Notes under the pieces: generated by a model
Told to the model about the DNA's origin: nothing
The model's input: the letters and a program-made list of their open reading frames with translations, nothing else
Database searches by the model: none
Origin: Flavobacterium humi
GTDB lineage: Bacteria; Bacteroidota; Bacteroidia; Flavobacteriales; Flavobacteriaceae
Length of the DNA: 64,000 nucleotides
Assembly (NCBI RefSeq): GCF_004745595.1
Contig: NZ_SRLH01000006.1
Coordinates: 62,001 to 126,000, forward strand
Reading direction: 5' to 3'
Part shown: positions 25,321-34,409 of the stretch, piece by piece
Layout of the letters: each line of letters starts with the position of its first letter
How positions within the stretch are numbered: the first letter of the stretch is position 1
Position numbers and translations under genes: made by a program

Positions 25321-28300
25321 CTATTCCATTTCGGCGCCAAAACGCTCGAATCGTTTGTTATAGCTATTGAATATAACTTTTTGCTCGTTATAGAAAGCAT
25401 CGTCCTTATTGTCTTTCATGATGTGGAGCAAGCCGCGGTACCTTTCAATGCTGGTAAAGATATCAACACCCATATCGTTTTGGTCGCTGGCAGCTATTCC
25501 GCTGAAATATTTAAGGTTGTCCTGGTATTTTGCGGCCAGTTGTTTAAGCAACTGACGTGCTTTTTCCTTTTCTCCCAGTTTGTAATAACCGTCTGCGAAA
25601 GGATCGACCATGCTGTAGAAATCATAATAATCCAGCGGCATTTTGGCCAGGGCCAGTTCAATTATCTTTTTGGCTTTGTCATTCTTGCCTTCTTCTATCA
25701 GCTTGTTCATCAGTCGGGTCAGGTTCGTCCTGTACGAAATACAGTCCTTACGGGTTTGCGGATCGTGGTAAATATCTTTACTGTCCCCGTTGCCCCATGT
25801 CCATTTCATGACATTGTTGTACATGATATCCGAATCGATCTTGCCCATGTCAAACCCGTAGGCATCTTTAGGAAGCGGTGTCCTGATCGGAACCAGTCGG
25901 TAGACCATTCCGTCCAATTGCAGGTAATCTTTCATCCAGATATAATCTTCATCTGCGAAAGCGCCCGGAGAGAAATAAATAGGCCTTTTCCAATGGTTGT
26001 TCCTAACAATGTCAAGCATCATCAGCCTGTTTTTATACAAAGCATCGCCTTTGATATCCACATCAATATAAGGGACAATAGAATCCTGGTATTTCGCATT
26101 TACAACCTTGTTTTTCAAAACGGTGTTTTTGTCTACAGGGATCCGGATTTTATTGGATGGATAGAAATGGATGCTTTGCCCGTTTTTCATTTCGATTAAT
26201 GTCCTCGGATCATCGCTGGATACAAAATCAAAGAATTTGTTCACATCGAGCCTGTCTTCTGTTGTTTTGTCAAAAATCAAATAGTCACGGGTCCCGGCCA
26301 CATAATCCTTATGCGTAAACGAGATAGGCACCGGATCGGAATCATACGCTTTGGCTTTCATCTGGTCGATATACCAGTCTGTCATCAGGAGGCTGGTGTT
26401 CACGATACGCACATCGGTACGGTAGCCTTCAATTTCCTGAAGGTACCACAATGGGAAAGTATCGTTGTCTCCAATGGTAAATAGGATAGCGTTTTTCTCG
26501 CACGAATCAAGATAAGCCCTAGCTCCCGAAGTTGCCGTATATTTTCCGGAACGGTCATGGTCGTCCCAGTTTTGGGAAGCCATCAGTATCGGTGCTGCAA
26601 AAAGGCAGGCCGTAATGGCTACCGGTGCGGCAATTTTTGGCGTGATATAGGATTTTAGGAAATCGTAAATCGCGTAAACACCTATGCCAATCCAAATGGC
26701 AAATACATAAAAGGAACCCACAAGGGCATAATCCCTTTCCCTTGGCTCAAAAGGCCTTTCGTTCAGGTAGATTTTCAAGGCAAGCCCTGTAAATAGGAAT
26801 AAAGCCAGCACAACATAAAAACTCTTGATGTCTTTTTTGGCATGGAAGAAAAACCCGATAAGGCCAATGATAAATGGCAAAAAGAAATACGTGTTCCTAC
26901 CCTTGTTGTTTTTCCAGTCTGCCGGAAGGTTTTTCTGGGACGGCAGGCGCATTTCGTCAATAAAACTGATTCCGCTAATCCAATTCCCGTCTTTTAGATC
27001 GTATTCACCCTGGTTGTCGTTTTGCCTTCCGGTGAAATTCCACATCAGGTACCTCCAGTACATGTATCCGAACTGGTATTGGAACATAAACGTGAAATTG
27101 TCCAGAGTCGTCGGTTTTTCCACATCCAGGTAACTTCCGTAGGTTTTAAGGAATTTTTCATAATCTTCCACATCCAGTTTTCCGGATTGGTAGGCTGCCC
27201 TGAATTCGGAAACGATTTGCAGCAATTCCTGTTCTTCGGCATATTCGGCCTTGACCCTGAAAGTCAGGACATTGGTAAATTTCATATAATTGGCAGCATG
27301 TTCGGTGCTCCACATACGCGGCAGCAGTGCCTTCTGTTTGTCATCGGTATTCTGGCCGGCATTTTTATAATTGTTTACAATTACATATTCTCCTTTTTTG
27401 TAATCCCTTTCATAGTTGGGTTTTTCGTCTACATACGGGTTGTTTTCATCCAAACCGGCATACGCATCAGAAAATTGCGGCCCGTAGAATAATTTCTGCT
27501 CACCGTATTGCTCCCTGTTGTAGTACGCTAAAACTTCTCGGGCATCAGACGGGTTGTTTTCGTTGATAGGCGTTTTTGCATTGGCACGGATAGGCAGCAT
27601 CATCCATGTTGAGAAACCGATGAAGATGAATAATATGCAAAGGATTAAAGTATTGTACAGCACTTTCCCTTTTTCGCGGGTGTATTTCAAACCGAAATAA
27701 AAGAAAGTAACCAGTACGATTGTGGCAAAGATTGTCCCGGAATCAAAAGGCAAGCCCAGGCTGTTTACCATAAACACTTCGGTGGCACCAAAGAAAGTCA
27801 TGGTCCACGGCAATAATAATTTGAAGATGAAAAGCAACACGGCTACTACCACGATATTGGCAATAATGAAACTTTTGATCGTAATGTTTCTGTAGTTTTT
27901 AAAATAATACAGGAATCCTATAGAAGGAATCGTTAGCAAGGCCATAAAATGCACCCCGAACGAAAGGCCTACCACAAGGGAAATCACCAACAGCCACTTG
28001 TTGCCGCGAGGCGTGTGCATGTCGGCTTCCCAGCGCAATCCCAGCCAGAACAGCAAGGCAATAAGTAAAGTAGCCATGGCGTATACTTCCGCTTCAACGG
28101 CATTAAACCAGAAACTGTCTGAAAAAGTAAAGGCCAAAGAACCCACAAAGGCACTTCCTAAAATGGCAATAGCACTGTTTTTGCTGATTTCCTTCGGCTG
28201 ACCGGCATCCTGATCTGTAAAGGAAGCAATGATTTTCCTGAGCAGGATAGTCGAGGACCAAAACATAAATAAGATGGTAAAGGCACTTGAGAAAACAGAC

Positions 28301-28545
28301 ATCATGTTGACCATCAGGGCAATGTGCTCTTTATTGGTCGCAAACATGGCGAAAAACGCACCGATCATCTGGAACAAAGGAGCTCCCGGCGGATGCCCAA
28401 CCTCCAGTTTTGCAGCAGTTGCAATGTACTCACCGCAATCCCAAAAACTCATAGTAGGCTCTACTGTAAGCGAATATACAGCAAGCGCTATAAAAAAAGT
28501 GATCCATCCCAGAACAGTGTTCCATTTATTAAAGTTGAAAGACAT
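25321..28545 (-). CDS. DUF2723 membrane protein (GT117/protein O-mannosyltransferase-like)
   Basis: 1074-residue protein. The first 660 residues contain about twelve membrane helices, beginning KWNTVLGWITFFIALAVYSL; the remainder is a soluble periplasmic part with TPR-like helices at the end (KKIIELALAKMPLDYYDFY, then KARQLLKQLAAKY). After helix 1 the loop TMSFWDCGEYIATAAKLEVG holds conserved acidic residues D36 and E39, in the position of the catalytic acids of GT-C enzymes. DUF2723 proteins are widespread in Bacteroidota and are classed with lipid-linked-sugar glycosyltransferases. Activity here is inferred from family only. It is divergent from tRNA-Gln. Confidence 0.88.
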   Translation of the reverse strand: MSFNFNKWNTVLGWITFFIALAVYSLTVEPTMSFWDCGEYIATAAKLEVGHPPGAPLFQMIGAFFAMFATNKEHIALMVNMMSVFSSAFTILFMFWSSTILLRKIIASFTDQDAGQPKEISKNSAIAILGSAFVGSLAFTFSDSFWFNAVEAEVYAMATLLIALLFWLGLRWEADMHTPRGNKWLLVISLVVGLSFGVHFMALLTIPSIGFLYYFKNYRNITIKSFIIANIVVVAVLLFIFKLLLPWTMTFFGATEVFMVNSLGLPFDSGTIFATIVLVTFFYFGLKYTREKGKVLYNTLILCILFIFIGFSTWMMLPIRANAKTPINENNPSDAREVLAYYNREQYGEQKLFYGPQFSDAYAGLDENNPYVDEKPNYERDYKKGEYVIVNNYKNAGQNTDDKQKALLPRMWSTEHAANYMKFTNVLTFRVKAEYAEEQELLQIVSEFRAAYQSGKLDVEDYEKFLKTYGSYLDVEKPTTLDNFTFMFQYQFGYMYWRYLMWNFTGRQNDNQGEYDLKDGNWISGISFIDEMRLPSQKNLPADWKNNKGRNTYFFLPFIIGLIGFFFHAKKDIKSFYVVLALFLFTGLALKIYLNERPFEPRERDYALVGSFYVFAIWIGIGVYAIYDFLKSYITPKIAAPVAITACLFAAPILMASQNWDDHDRSGKYTATSGARAYLDSCEKNAILFTIGDNDTFPLWYLQEIEGYRTDVRIVNTSLLMTDWYIDQMKAKAYDSDPVPISFTHKDYVAGTRDYLIFDKTTEDRLDVNKFFDFVSSDDPRTLIEMKNGQSIHFYPSNKIRIPVDKNTVLKNKVVNAKYQDSIVPYIDVDIKGDALYKNRLMMLDIVRNNHWKRPIYFSPGAFADEDYIWMKDYLQLDGMVYRLVPIRTPLPKDAYGFDMGKIDSDIMYNNVMKWTWGNGDSKDIYHDPQTRKDCISYRTNLTRLMNKLIEEGKNDKAKKIIELALAKMPLDYYDFYSMVDPFADGYYKLGEKEKARQLLKQLAAKYQDNLKYFSGIAASDQNDMGVDIFTSIERYRGLLHIMKDNKDDAFYNEQKVIFNSYNKRFERFGAEME

Positions 28546-28641
28546 GTGAAATTTTCGGTTTATGTTTTACAATACAAAGAAACTATTTTTTTGGCTAAAC
28601 AAAAGGGTAAAATAAATTTTTAATTTTTTTCTCGTAAAAAC

Positions 28642-28671
28642 TTGCAAGAATTAAAATTTGTGGTAAATTTG
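28642..28671 (+). promoter_or_regulatory. Bacteroidota-type promoter for tRNA-Gln
   Basis: TTG at 28642-28644, a 19-bp spacer, then TAAATTTG at 28664-28671. This is an exact match to the TTG-N19-TAnnTTTG consensus and lies 20 bp before the tRNA 5' end. Confidence 0.75.
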
Positions 28672-28691
28672 CACTCGCAATAAGGAATTAT

Positions 28692-28762
28692 TGGTCTATG
28701 GTGTAATGGTAACACAGCTGTTTTTGGTGCAGCCTTTCTAGGTTCGAGTCCTAGTAGACCAA
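28692..28762 (+). tRNA. tRNA-Gln (anticodon UUG)
   Basis: The acceptor arms TGGTCTA and TAGACCA pair perfectly. The anticodon stem GCTGT/GCAGC encloses loop TTTTGGT with TTG at 28724-28726, reading CAA. The T-arm CTAGG-TTCGAGT-CCTAG is canonical. CCA is not encoded after the discriminator A. Own promoter upstream, terminator downstream. Confidence 0.96.
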
Positions 28763-28763
28763 C

Positions 28764-28794
28764 AAAAAAGCTCTCAGTAATGGGAGCTTTTTTT
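28764..28794 (+). terminator. rho-independent terminator after tRNA-Gln
   Basis: A-tract, GCTCTC, short loop, GGGAGC, then seven T residues, starting two bases after the mature tRNA 3' end. Confidence 0.85.
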
Positions 28795-28873
28795 GTTTTT
28801 GGCAAGTCCCTGGGGATCCTGGTTTTAGCTTATGGATTTGAGGGTGTTTAGGAGGCGGTGTCTCGGTTGCATT

Positions 28874-29506
28874 TTAATCATCATCAATTTGCAGCACAGT
28901 TAAAATTTTATCCATTCGGTTTATTGAAAATCCGCATAGGTAACTTGATAAGTGAAATGGACTTAAATCATTGTATTTCCAATCCGCAGGAAGTAATTGA
29001 TAAAATTCATGTGAGTTTGTTTTTACTTCTTCAAAATCATTTTTTACTTTTCCAATGAACTCATAGTATTTGATTTCTCGTTCTGGGATATCATAGTCTG
29101 ATAACATTTCGGTCGCCAATTCCTCAAACTCCTCAACGGATATCTTTTTATAATCTTCCATTTCCAACAGATCGATTGGGTATGGCCCAAAATCATAAAT
29201 TTTAAATACCTTTCTTTGTCCAAATTCGTTTATGTGGTCATTTGTATACCCGCCAACATATTTTCTGGCAAAATCAAAATCTTCCGGGAAATTAATAAAT
29301 GCATGAATAATCTCTTTTCCGTTTTCCGTCATATTTCCGTCAACTTCAAAGTTAATGGCGCTAAAAGCTATGGCTCCTTGCCCTAAAACGTAATAATGTT
29401 TGGATTTTTCCTTGAAAGTCATACTCGTTCTTGTTTTTAACATTCCGCTGTTTAGCTCAGCAGTGGCTTTGTTATTGCTTATTTTCCGACTAAGATAATT
29501 TCCCAA
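28874..29506 (-). CDS. hypothetical protein, about 210 aa, start uncertain
   Basis: I do not recognise the family. The C-terminal 100 residues are acidic and Tyr/Phe-rich (DYKKISVEEFEELATEML, DIPEREIKYYEF). No ATG is available at the 5' end: the first possible start is TTG at 29506, and the next ATG is 63 bp further in. In-frame codons upstream of the TTG, back to a stop about 40 bp away, read SIAFSVVGFE, like a short hydrophobic N-terminus, so the gene may begin at a rare codon or be cut at its 5' end. It follows the 110-residue gene on the same strand with a 65-bp gap. Base composition is more AT-rich than the neighbours, compatible with acquired DNA. Confidence 0.6.
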   Translation of the reverse strand: MGNYLSRKISNNKATAELNSGMLKTRTSMTFKEKSKHYYVLGQGAIAFSAINFEVDGNMTENGKEIIHAFINFPEDFDFARKYVGGYTNDHINEFGQRKVFKIYDFGPYPIDLLEMEDYKKISVEEFEELATEMLSDYDIPEREIKYYEFIGKVKNDFEEVKTNSHEFYQLLPADWKYNDLSPFHLSSYLCGFSINRMDKILTVLQIDDD

Positions 29507-29571
29507 CTCAAAACCGACAACGGAAAAAGCAATTGAGTTATTGCGTCAAACTACGGTTAATGCTAGTGTTG

Positions 29572-29904
29572 TTAACCTTGCCGTGCTTTTACACTTTTTG
29601 TTTTTTTGTCCCAATATAACTTGTCACTATTTTTGTCATACCAATCTCGCCATGCTTTAAGGATTTCTTTTGGTGGAAAGATCGGCATATCAAAATCTTT
29701 TTCTAATTCATATTTTATCCCAGTTGTTTTTAACAGAAAACTCCTTGCCTCATATAAAGTATTTAGATCAATGGATTCATTTTCATCATTTGAAACTTTT
29801 TCAAGTACGGCAAGATTTTCGAGAAAAATCTTTTGAGCGTTTTCTGTTTTTTGAGCAGTAACGGAAAGGGTTGAAAATATAAATAAAATTAAAAGACTTT
29901 TCAT
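29572..29904 (-). CDS. small secreted hypothetical protein, 110 aa
   Basis: A signal peptide (MKSLLILFIFSTLSVTAQ) precedes a 92-residue charged mature part with WRDWYDKN near the C-terminus. No known domain is recognised. It is upstream of the other unrecognised gene on the same strand. The stop codon lies within an inverted repeat (GGTTAA 29555-29560, TTAACC 29572-29577). A -7 box lies about 90 bp upstream. Confidence 0.65.
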   Translation of the reverse strand: MKSLLILFIFSTLSVTAQKTENAQKIFLENLAVLEKVSNDENESIDLNTLYEARSFLLKTTGIKYELEKDFDMPIFPPKEILKAWRDWYDKNSDKLYWDKKTKSVKARQG

Positions 29905-29991
29905 ATTGTATAAGGTTGTTAAATATTTCCGCTAATGTTACAGGGCTTTGCATTAGAAAAAATTAGCGCCATTTTGTATCCCAGATTGTAG

Positions 29992-29999
29992 CAAAGATA
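29992..29999 (-). promoter_or_regulatory. -7 box, minus strand
   Basis: TATCTTTG on the minus strand matches TAnnTTTG, 88 bp upstream of the start at 29904. No -33 element at the expected spacing. Confidence 0.4.
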
Positions 30000-30097
30000 G
30001 TTTTTTTATAAATCTGAAACACATCCCAAAAACCACACATTTTCTCATAATTACACCTCTCCAAAAAAACATACCACAACCCCCAAATTATTTTCTC

Positions 30098-30152
30098 TAG
30101 AGTGCACTTAGAGTGCACTTAGAGTGCAGTTAGAGTGCAGCTAGAGTGCAGT
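30098..30152. repeat. five tandem 11-bp units
   Basis: TAGAGTGCACT, TAGAGTGCACT, TAGAGTGCAGT, TAGAGTGCAGC and TAGAGTGCAGT follow without spacers. The period is close to one helical turn, so identical faces would be presented on one side of the DNA. It lies in the roughly 360-bp non-coding stretch 29905-30270; I see no gene in that stretch. Confidence 0.9.
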
Positions 30153-30270
30153 ACCATTGCAGCCTGCTTTGGGGCAACTACCAAATATCACCCTAAAACC
30201 ATGTTCAATACTGCTAATATTATCAGCGTTGAACACCTTTGCAGCATGACAGGAATGCCTAAAAAACCAA

Positions 30271-30296
30271 TAAAAAAGCTCCCGTTTTCGAGAGCT
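30271..30296 (-). terminator. rho-independent terminator
   Basis: On the minus strand AGCTCTCG, loop AAAA, CGGGAGCT, then TTTTTTA. It lies 60 bp past the stop of the hydrolase gene at 30356. Confidence 0.8.
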
Positions 30297-30355
30297 TCTG
30301 TGGTTTTTATCGGATTGGTTTCTTCGGTATGTAGTTGTGTTATAATCAGATAGGG

Positions 30356-31213
30356 TTATCCGGGTATCTTAGCGAAATTCTTAGCCAGGAAGGTAAAAAC
30401 CAAATCGAAATGTTCTAAAGGTGCCGAATGCGTGCCTTTTATGGCGATGTGTTTGTATGCATATTTGAATTTTTTGCTTTTCAACCGGTCGGCCATCTTT
30501 TCAGACATGGGCGTAGAAGGGCATATTTCATCTTCCGTCGCAGACATCAGAAGAATCGGGCCTTTGCAGTTTTCCACTTTAATCAATGCTTTTTCTTCGG
30601 CAATACTGTCTTTGAGCATGGTTTCAAATGTCTTGCGCAATTCTCCTTTTAGCAATGCCGGGACCGCTTCTTCCGTTAACGGCACAAAAGGAAGTTCCTT
30701 GTTTTGATACGTCCAGCAGGAAGTCGAAAAGTGATTGGTATGCCCGGGAAACGAAACATGGCTCGGTACAAGGGCCACGACACATTTTATATCAGGGTAA
30801 TGGCTGGCCAGGAGCAATGCCAGGTCACCGCCTCTCGAACCGCCGACAATCGCTATCTTATGCTTGCTGACCTGGATGTTTTTTGCCGCTTCGAGTATGG
30901 CATTGTGGACATCTTCGAGTGCAATCTTATTTAAAGTATCAGGAGTCCCTTTGCATCCGAAGTATCCCAGGGCCAGGAAGGCATATCCTTTTTCAATAAA
31001 CTGGTCCCTTGTCTTTTTCCAATGGTCGGATGCCCATGCATTGCCGCCTTCAGAACCGCCAAGGCCTACCACAAGCGGCTGGTTTGCGCCTTTGCCAAGA
31101 TAGAGCCGGCTTTCAATGTTTGGAGTGTTTAAAAGGGTCTGGCAAAAGGTTTGTGAGGTAATAATCAGGAAGATGCCCACGAACAAGGTCTTTACAATTG
31201 GAAGTTTTTTCAT
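30356..31213 (-). CDS. secreted alpha/beta hydrolase (BAAT C-terminal-like)
   Basis: 285 residues, with an N-terminal hydrophobic segment ending near QTFCQ that acts as signal peptide or lipoprotein-like leader. The nucleophile elbow is GGSRGGD with S126, an oxyanion-type GLGGSEGG lies near residue 50, a likely acid is in SATEDEICP, and the catalytic His is in GTHSAPLEH. The pattern resembles acyl-CoA thioester hydrolase/bile acid-CoA transferase C-terminal domains. Substrate unknown. Its own terminator follows; upstream lies the Crp/Fnr gene on the same strand, 64 bp away. Confidence 0.85.
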   Translation of the reverse strand: MKKLPIVKTLFVGIFLIITSQTFCQTLLNTPNIESRLYLGKGANQPLVVGLGGSEGGNAWASDHWKKTRDQFIEKGYAFLALGYFGCKGTPDTLNKIALEDVHNAILEAAKNIQVSKHKIAIVGGSRGGDLALLLASHYPDIKCVVALVPSHVSFPGHTNHFSTSCWTYQNKELPFVPLTEEAVPALLKGELRKTFETMLKDSIAEEKALIKVENCKGPILLMSATEDEICPSTPMSEKMADRLKSKKFKYAYKHIAIKGTHSAPLEHFDLVFTFLAKNFAKIPG

Positions 31214-31277
31214 TGCTTTGTTTTTTTTGACAAAGTTGAAGGATTAAACGTTCCTAATTTTTGACCTATATCAAAAA

Positions 31278-31856
31278 CTATCTTTCCGCCCGGATCCGGC
31301 TTAATGTTTCTTGTGTAATGCCTAAATAGGAAGCGATCATTCCCAACGGGATCCGATGGTAAATATCATGGTATGTATGGCAAAAATGCTCGTATTTCTC
31401 TTTTGCCGTAGTAAAGCGCATAGAAGTAATCCGTTCTAAAAAATGACCGAAAACAGTATTCATGGACAATCTTGCATAACGTTCCATTTCCGGGAAATGA
31501 TCAAAAAGGAAGACCAGGTCCTGTACTTTAAGGGTAAAGACTTCTGTGGTTTCAAGGGCTTCAATATAATAAATATCCGTTGTCCTTTGGGTGAAGCTGC
31601 GGGGCGAATTGACCCATTCGCCCTCACTGCTGAAATATTCGGTTATTTCCTTACCGTCTTTTAAAAAGTACAAACGCGTCAGCCCCTGGAAAATAAAATG
31701 GCTTTCCGTACAGACTTTGCCGGCATTATGGATTTCCTGGCCTTTTTTGAAAGTACTGAAAGCAATCCTGTCTTCCAATTCCTTTTTCAGGGAATCGCTA
31801 AGCGGGATATAGCTTTCAAAATGCCGGAATAATTGTTCTTTTGTTTCGACAGGCAA
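31278..31856 (-). CDS. Crp/Fnr-family transcriptional regulator
   Basis: 192 residues: a cyclic-nucleotide-binding-like beta-roll (residues about 25-115, FKKGQEIHNAGKVCTESHFIFQG) and a C-terminal winged helix with recognition helix PLGMIASYLGITQETLSRIR. The Arg that binds the cAMP phosphate is not obvious, as usual for the many Bacteroidota members of unknown ligand. It starts 26 bp after fbp on the same strand and may be co-transcribed with it. Confidence 0.9.
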   Translation of the reverse strand: MPVETKEQLFRHFESYIPLSDSLKKELEDRIAFSTFKKGQEIHNAGKVCTESHFIFQGLTRLYFLKDGKEITEYFSSEGEWVNSPRSFTQRTTDIYYIEALETTEVFTLKVQDLVFLFDHFPEMERYARLSMNTVFGHFLERITSMRFTTAKEKYEHFCHTYHDIYHRIPLGMIASYLGITQETLSRIRAER

Positions 31857-31882
31857 AATACTAAGATTGATACGGTATGGTT

Positions 31883-32884
31883 TTACTTGGCCATGAATTC
31901 TTCCGCTTTTTCCACCATGTTAAGGCTTCCGCAGAAGAAAGGAACGCGTTGGTGCAGTTCGGTCGGCTTGATTTCCATAATACGGTTGTATCCGTCCGAA
32001 GCCTTTCCGCCGGCCTGTTCTGCAATAAACGCCATAGGATTGCATTCGTAAAGCAAACGGAGTTTCCCTTTTGGTGCTTTCGAGCTCGTCGGGTAAATGT
32101 AAATCCCACCTTTGATCATATTCCTATGGAAATCCGATACCAAACTTCCGATATACCTTGAGGTGTACGGGCGGTCGCCTTCCTCAGACTGGCAATATTT
32201 GATATAATCTTTTACACCCTGTGGGAAGTGTATATAGTTCCCTTCGTTTACCGAATAAATGCTTCCGTCTTTGGCATATTGCATATTTGGGTGCGAAAGA
32301 TAGAAAGTCCCGATGGCAGGATTCAGTGTAAAACCGTTCACACCATGGCCTGTAGTATACACCAGCATGGTCGAAGTCCCGTAAATGACATAACCCGCCG
32401 CTACCTGATTGACACCCGGTTGCAGGAAGTCTTCTAATGTAACAGGGGTTCCCATAGGTGTCACTCTCCTAAAAACAGAGAAGATAGTACCTACCGAAAC
32501 ATTCACATCGATGTTGGAAGAACCGTCCAGTGGGTCCATCAAAACTACATATTTGTTGTTATGGCTGTTGTCTGAACCGGCAACGGTAATAAAGTCGTCG
32601 TTTTCCTCAGAAGCGATCCCGCAAACGATTTCACGGTTTATCAGTGTCTGGATAAAAACCTCATTGGCATACACGTCCAGTTTTTGCTGGTCTTCGCCCT
32701 GGATGTTCTGGTCTCCCGCAGCTCCGATGATATCTACCAAACCGGCTTTGTTCACTTTATAGTTTACCACTTTTGCCGCCAACCTGATGGAGTTGATGAT
32801 CCTGGATAATTCACCCGAAGAGTATTGAAAATCAGATTGTTTCTCAATGATAAATTCCCCTAAGGTCTTGTTGCGTTCTTCCAT
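31883..32884 (-). CDS. fbp: fructose-1,6-bisphosphatase class 1
   Basis: Hydrolyses fructose 1,6-bisphosphate to fructose 6-phosphate in gluconeogenesis. The 333-residue sequence has the metal site [21 protein letters not shown] near residues 117-137 and upstream ASEEND, plus the substrate-binding [10 protein letters not shown] and [15 protein letters not shown]. Length is normal for class 1 enzymes. It lies upstream of the Crp/Fnr gene and is divergent from the M48 protease. The AMP-site N-terminus looks intact, but allostery cannot be judged. Confidence 0.97.
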   Translation of the reverse strand: MEERNKTLGEFIIEKQSDFQYSSGELSRIINSIRLAAKVVNYKVNKAGLVDIIGAAGDQNIQGEDQQKLDVYANEVFIQTLINREIVCGIASEENDDFITVAGSDNSHNNKYVVLMDPLDGSSNIDVNVSVGTIFSVFRRVTPMGTPVTLEDFLQPGVNQVAAGYVIYGTSTMLVYTTGHGVNGFTLNPAIGTFYLSHPNMQYAKDGSIYSVNEGNYIHFPQGVKDYIKYCQSEEGDRPYTSRYIGSLVSDFHRNMIKGGIYIYPTSSKAPKGKLRLLYECNPMAFIAEQAGGKASDGYNRIMEIKPTELHQRVPFFCGSLNMVEKAEEFMAK

Positions 32885-33062
32885 TTTGTAATCGTTGTAG
32901 TTATTTTTGCAAATATCATCATTTTATTTTGAATAATGAACACTCGCCACCATGGTTATTTCATAAGTCCGGCTGTGATTATGACAATGTTATTTCACAA
33001 AAAAATAGAAAATATTGATTTTTTTTGCCCTGTCGCATCAACTAAATCAAATGAACTTATTT

Positions 33063-33070
33063 TATCTTTG
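33063..33070 (+). promoter_or_regulatory. -7 box upstream of the M48 protease gene
   Basis: TATCTTTG matches TAnnTTTG and ends 23 bp before the ATG at 33094. Confidence 0.5.
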
Positions 33071-33093
33071 TTCTTCACAAAAAAGTAAAAATT

Positions 33094-33927
33094 ATGAAAA
33101 GAAAATCATTGTTGTCAGCTGCATTATTTGTTTTGTTCGGTTTTCCGATGGCCAACGCCCAGGTCAATTTAGGCGAAAAGGCTATGGGAGCACTGCAGAA
33201 AGGAGTGACAGGATTTACATTTAGTGATGAAGATGCCGCGAGTTTATCGAAAGAAGCGGTTGTCAAAATGGACGCCGAAAATAAAATAGCCGGCCCAAAA
33301 GACCCGTATACCGTACGATTGAATAAGATTTTTGGCAAGCACAGCAATGAAAACGGGCTAAAATTGAATTATAAAGTCTACCTGACCAAAGACGTCAATG
33401 CTTTTGCTACCGCAGACGGAAGTGTCCGTGTTTTTTCCGGATTGATGGATATTATGGACGATAACGAGCTGTTGGCGGTCATAGGACATGAAATAGGCCA
33501 TGTGGCCAATCATGATTCCAGGGATGCAGTCAAGGCGGCCTATAAAAAAGAAGCCCTGCTGGACGCCGTAGCTTCACAATCCGATAAAGTAGCGAAACTG
33601 ACCCAAAGCCAGCTTGGTCAAATCGGCAATGCCATGATAGACAGCCGCCACAGCCGTCAGCAGGAAACCGAAGCCGATACGTATTCCTACGATTTTATGA
33701 AACGCCACGGCTACAATGTCAATGCGGTGGAATCGGCATTCACAATCCTGGCCAAACTCAATGAAGGCGCCGAATCTTCCTTTTTTACCAGGATGTTAAG
33801 TTCCCATCCGGAACCTAAACAAAGAGCGGAAGACGCAAAAAACAAAGCCATTGCAGACAAATTATACAAACCGTATGTCAAAGCAGTGAAAAAAACAGCA
33901 GCAAAAACAACTAAAAAGAAGAAATAA
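33094..33927 (+). CDS. secreted M48-family zinc metalloprotease
   Basis: 277 residues with a signal peptide ending in NAQ. The zinc site is H132-E133-x2-H136 (GHEIGHV), with the third ligand in ETEADTY near E193. No membrane helices follow, so this is a periplasmic BepA/YcaL/LoiP-like member, thought to take part in outer-membrane protein quality control. The C-terminus ends in a Lys-rich tail (KKTAAKTTKKKK). It is the first gene of a likely three-gene unit with an acetyltransferase 4 bp downstream and aspartate kinase. Confidence 0.92.
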   Translation: MKRKSLLSAALFVLFGFPMANAQVNLGEKAMGALQKGVTGFTFSDEDAASLSKEAVVKMDAENKIAGPKDPYTVRLNKIFGKHSNENGLKLNYKVYLTKDVNAFATADGSVRVFSGLMDIMDDNELLAVIGHEIGHVANHDSRDAVKAAYKKEALLDAVASQSDKVAKLTQSQLGQIGNAMIDSRHSRQQETEADTYSYDFMKRHGYNVNAVESAFTILAKLNEGAESSFFTRMLSSHPEPKQRAEDAKNKAIADKLYKPYVKAVKKTAAKTTKKKK

Positions 33928-33931
33928 TAAA

Positions 33932-34405
33932 ATGAATATACGAGTTGGGACCAGGGAAGACATGCCTTCTGTACTGGAATTAATCAAAGAACTGGCTGTT
34001 TTTGAAAAGGAACCGGAAGCCGTAGTAGTAACTGTGGAAGACCTTATCCGTGACGGATTTGGCGAAAAACCGCTCTTCCATACCTTTGTGGCAGAAGTCA
34101 ATGCTAAAATCGTTGGGATGGCCCTGTATTACTATCGTTATTCCACCTGGAAAGGAAGGACCATCCACCTGGAGGACCTGATCGTAAAAGAAGAAATGCG
34201 GGGCACCGGCATAGGCCTTGACCTGTATTCGGAAATCATCAGGCAGGGAGAAAAGGACAATGTCCGCCGCATCGAATGGAATGTACTGGCCTGGAATAAA
34301 CCGGCTGTCGATTTTTACATCAAATCCGGCGCCAGGATCCTGGATGACTGGCAAGTGGTCCAAATGGACGAAAAAGGAATACATAATTTTTTACAACAAT
34401 TATAA
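33932..34405 (+). CDS. GNAT-family N-acetyltransferase (diamine acetyltransferase-like)
   Basis: 157 residues with one GNAT domain. The acetyl-CoA loop is RGTGIGLDLYSEI near residues 90-102; the flanking strands HLEDLIVKEEM and WNVLAWNKPAVDFYIKSGA match the spermidine/spermine acetyltransferase-like subgroup. Substrate is not proven; small amines or thialysine are known for relatives. Located 4 bp after the protease and 4 bp before aspartate kinase, so it is co-transcribed with both. Confidence 0.9.
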   Translation: MNIRVGTREDMPSVLELIKELAVFEKEPEAVVVTVEDLIRDGFGEKPLFHTFVAEVNAKIVGMALYYYRYSTWKGRTIHLEDLIVKEEMRGTGIGLDLYSEIIRQGEKDNVRRIEWNVLAWNKPAVDFYIKSGARILDDWQVVQMDEKGIHNFLQQL

Positions 34406-34409
34406 TAAA

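Noticed and set aside
25312-26199. Plus-strand open frame of 295 codons
   Set aside because: It is antisense to the DUF2723 gene, whose protein shows clear family features.
28620-28805. Minus-strand open frame overlapping tRNA-Gln
   Set aside because: It covers a perfect tRNA with its own promoter and terminator.
30135-30353. Plus-strand open frame of 72 codons
   Set aside because: It begins in the 11-bp repeats, runs through a minus-strand terminator and has no recognisable protein features.
34218-34409. N-terminal extension of aspartate kinase
   Set aside because: The extra 64 residues come from a different frame of the acetyltransferase gene; the family start motif follows the ATG at 34410.
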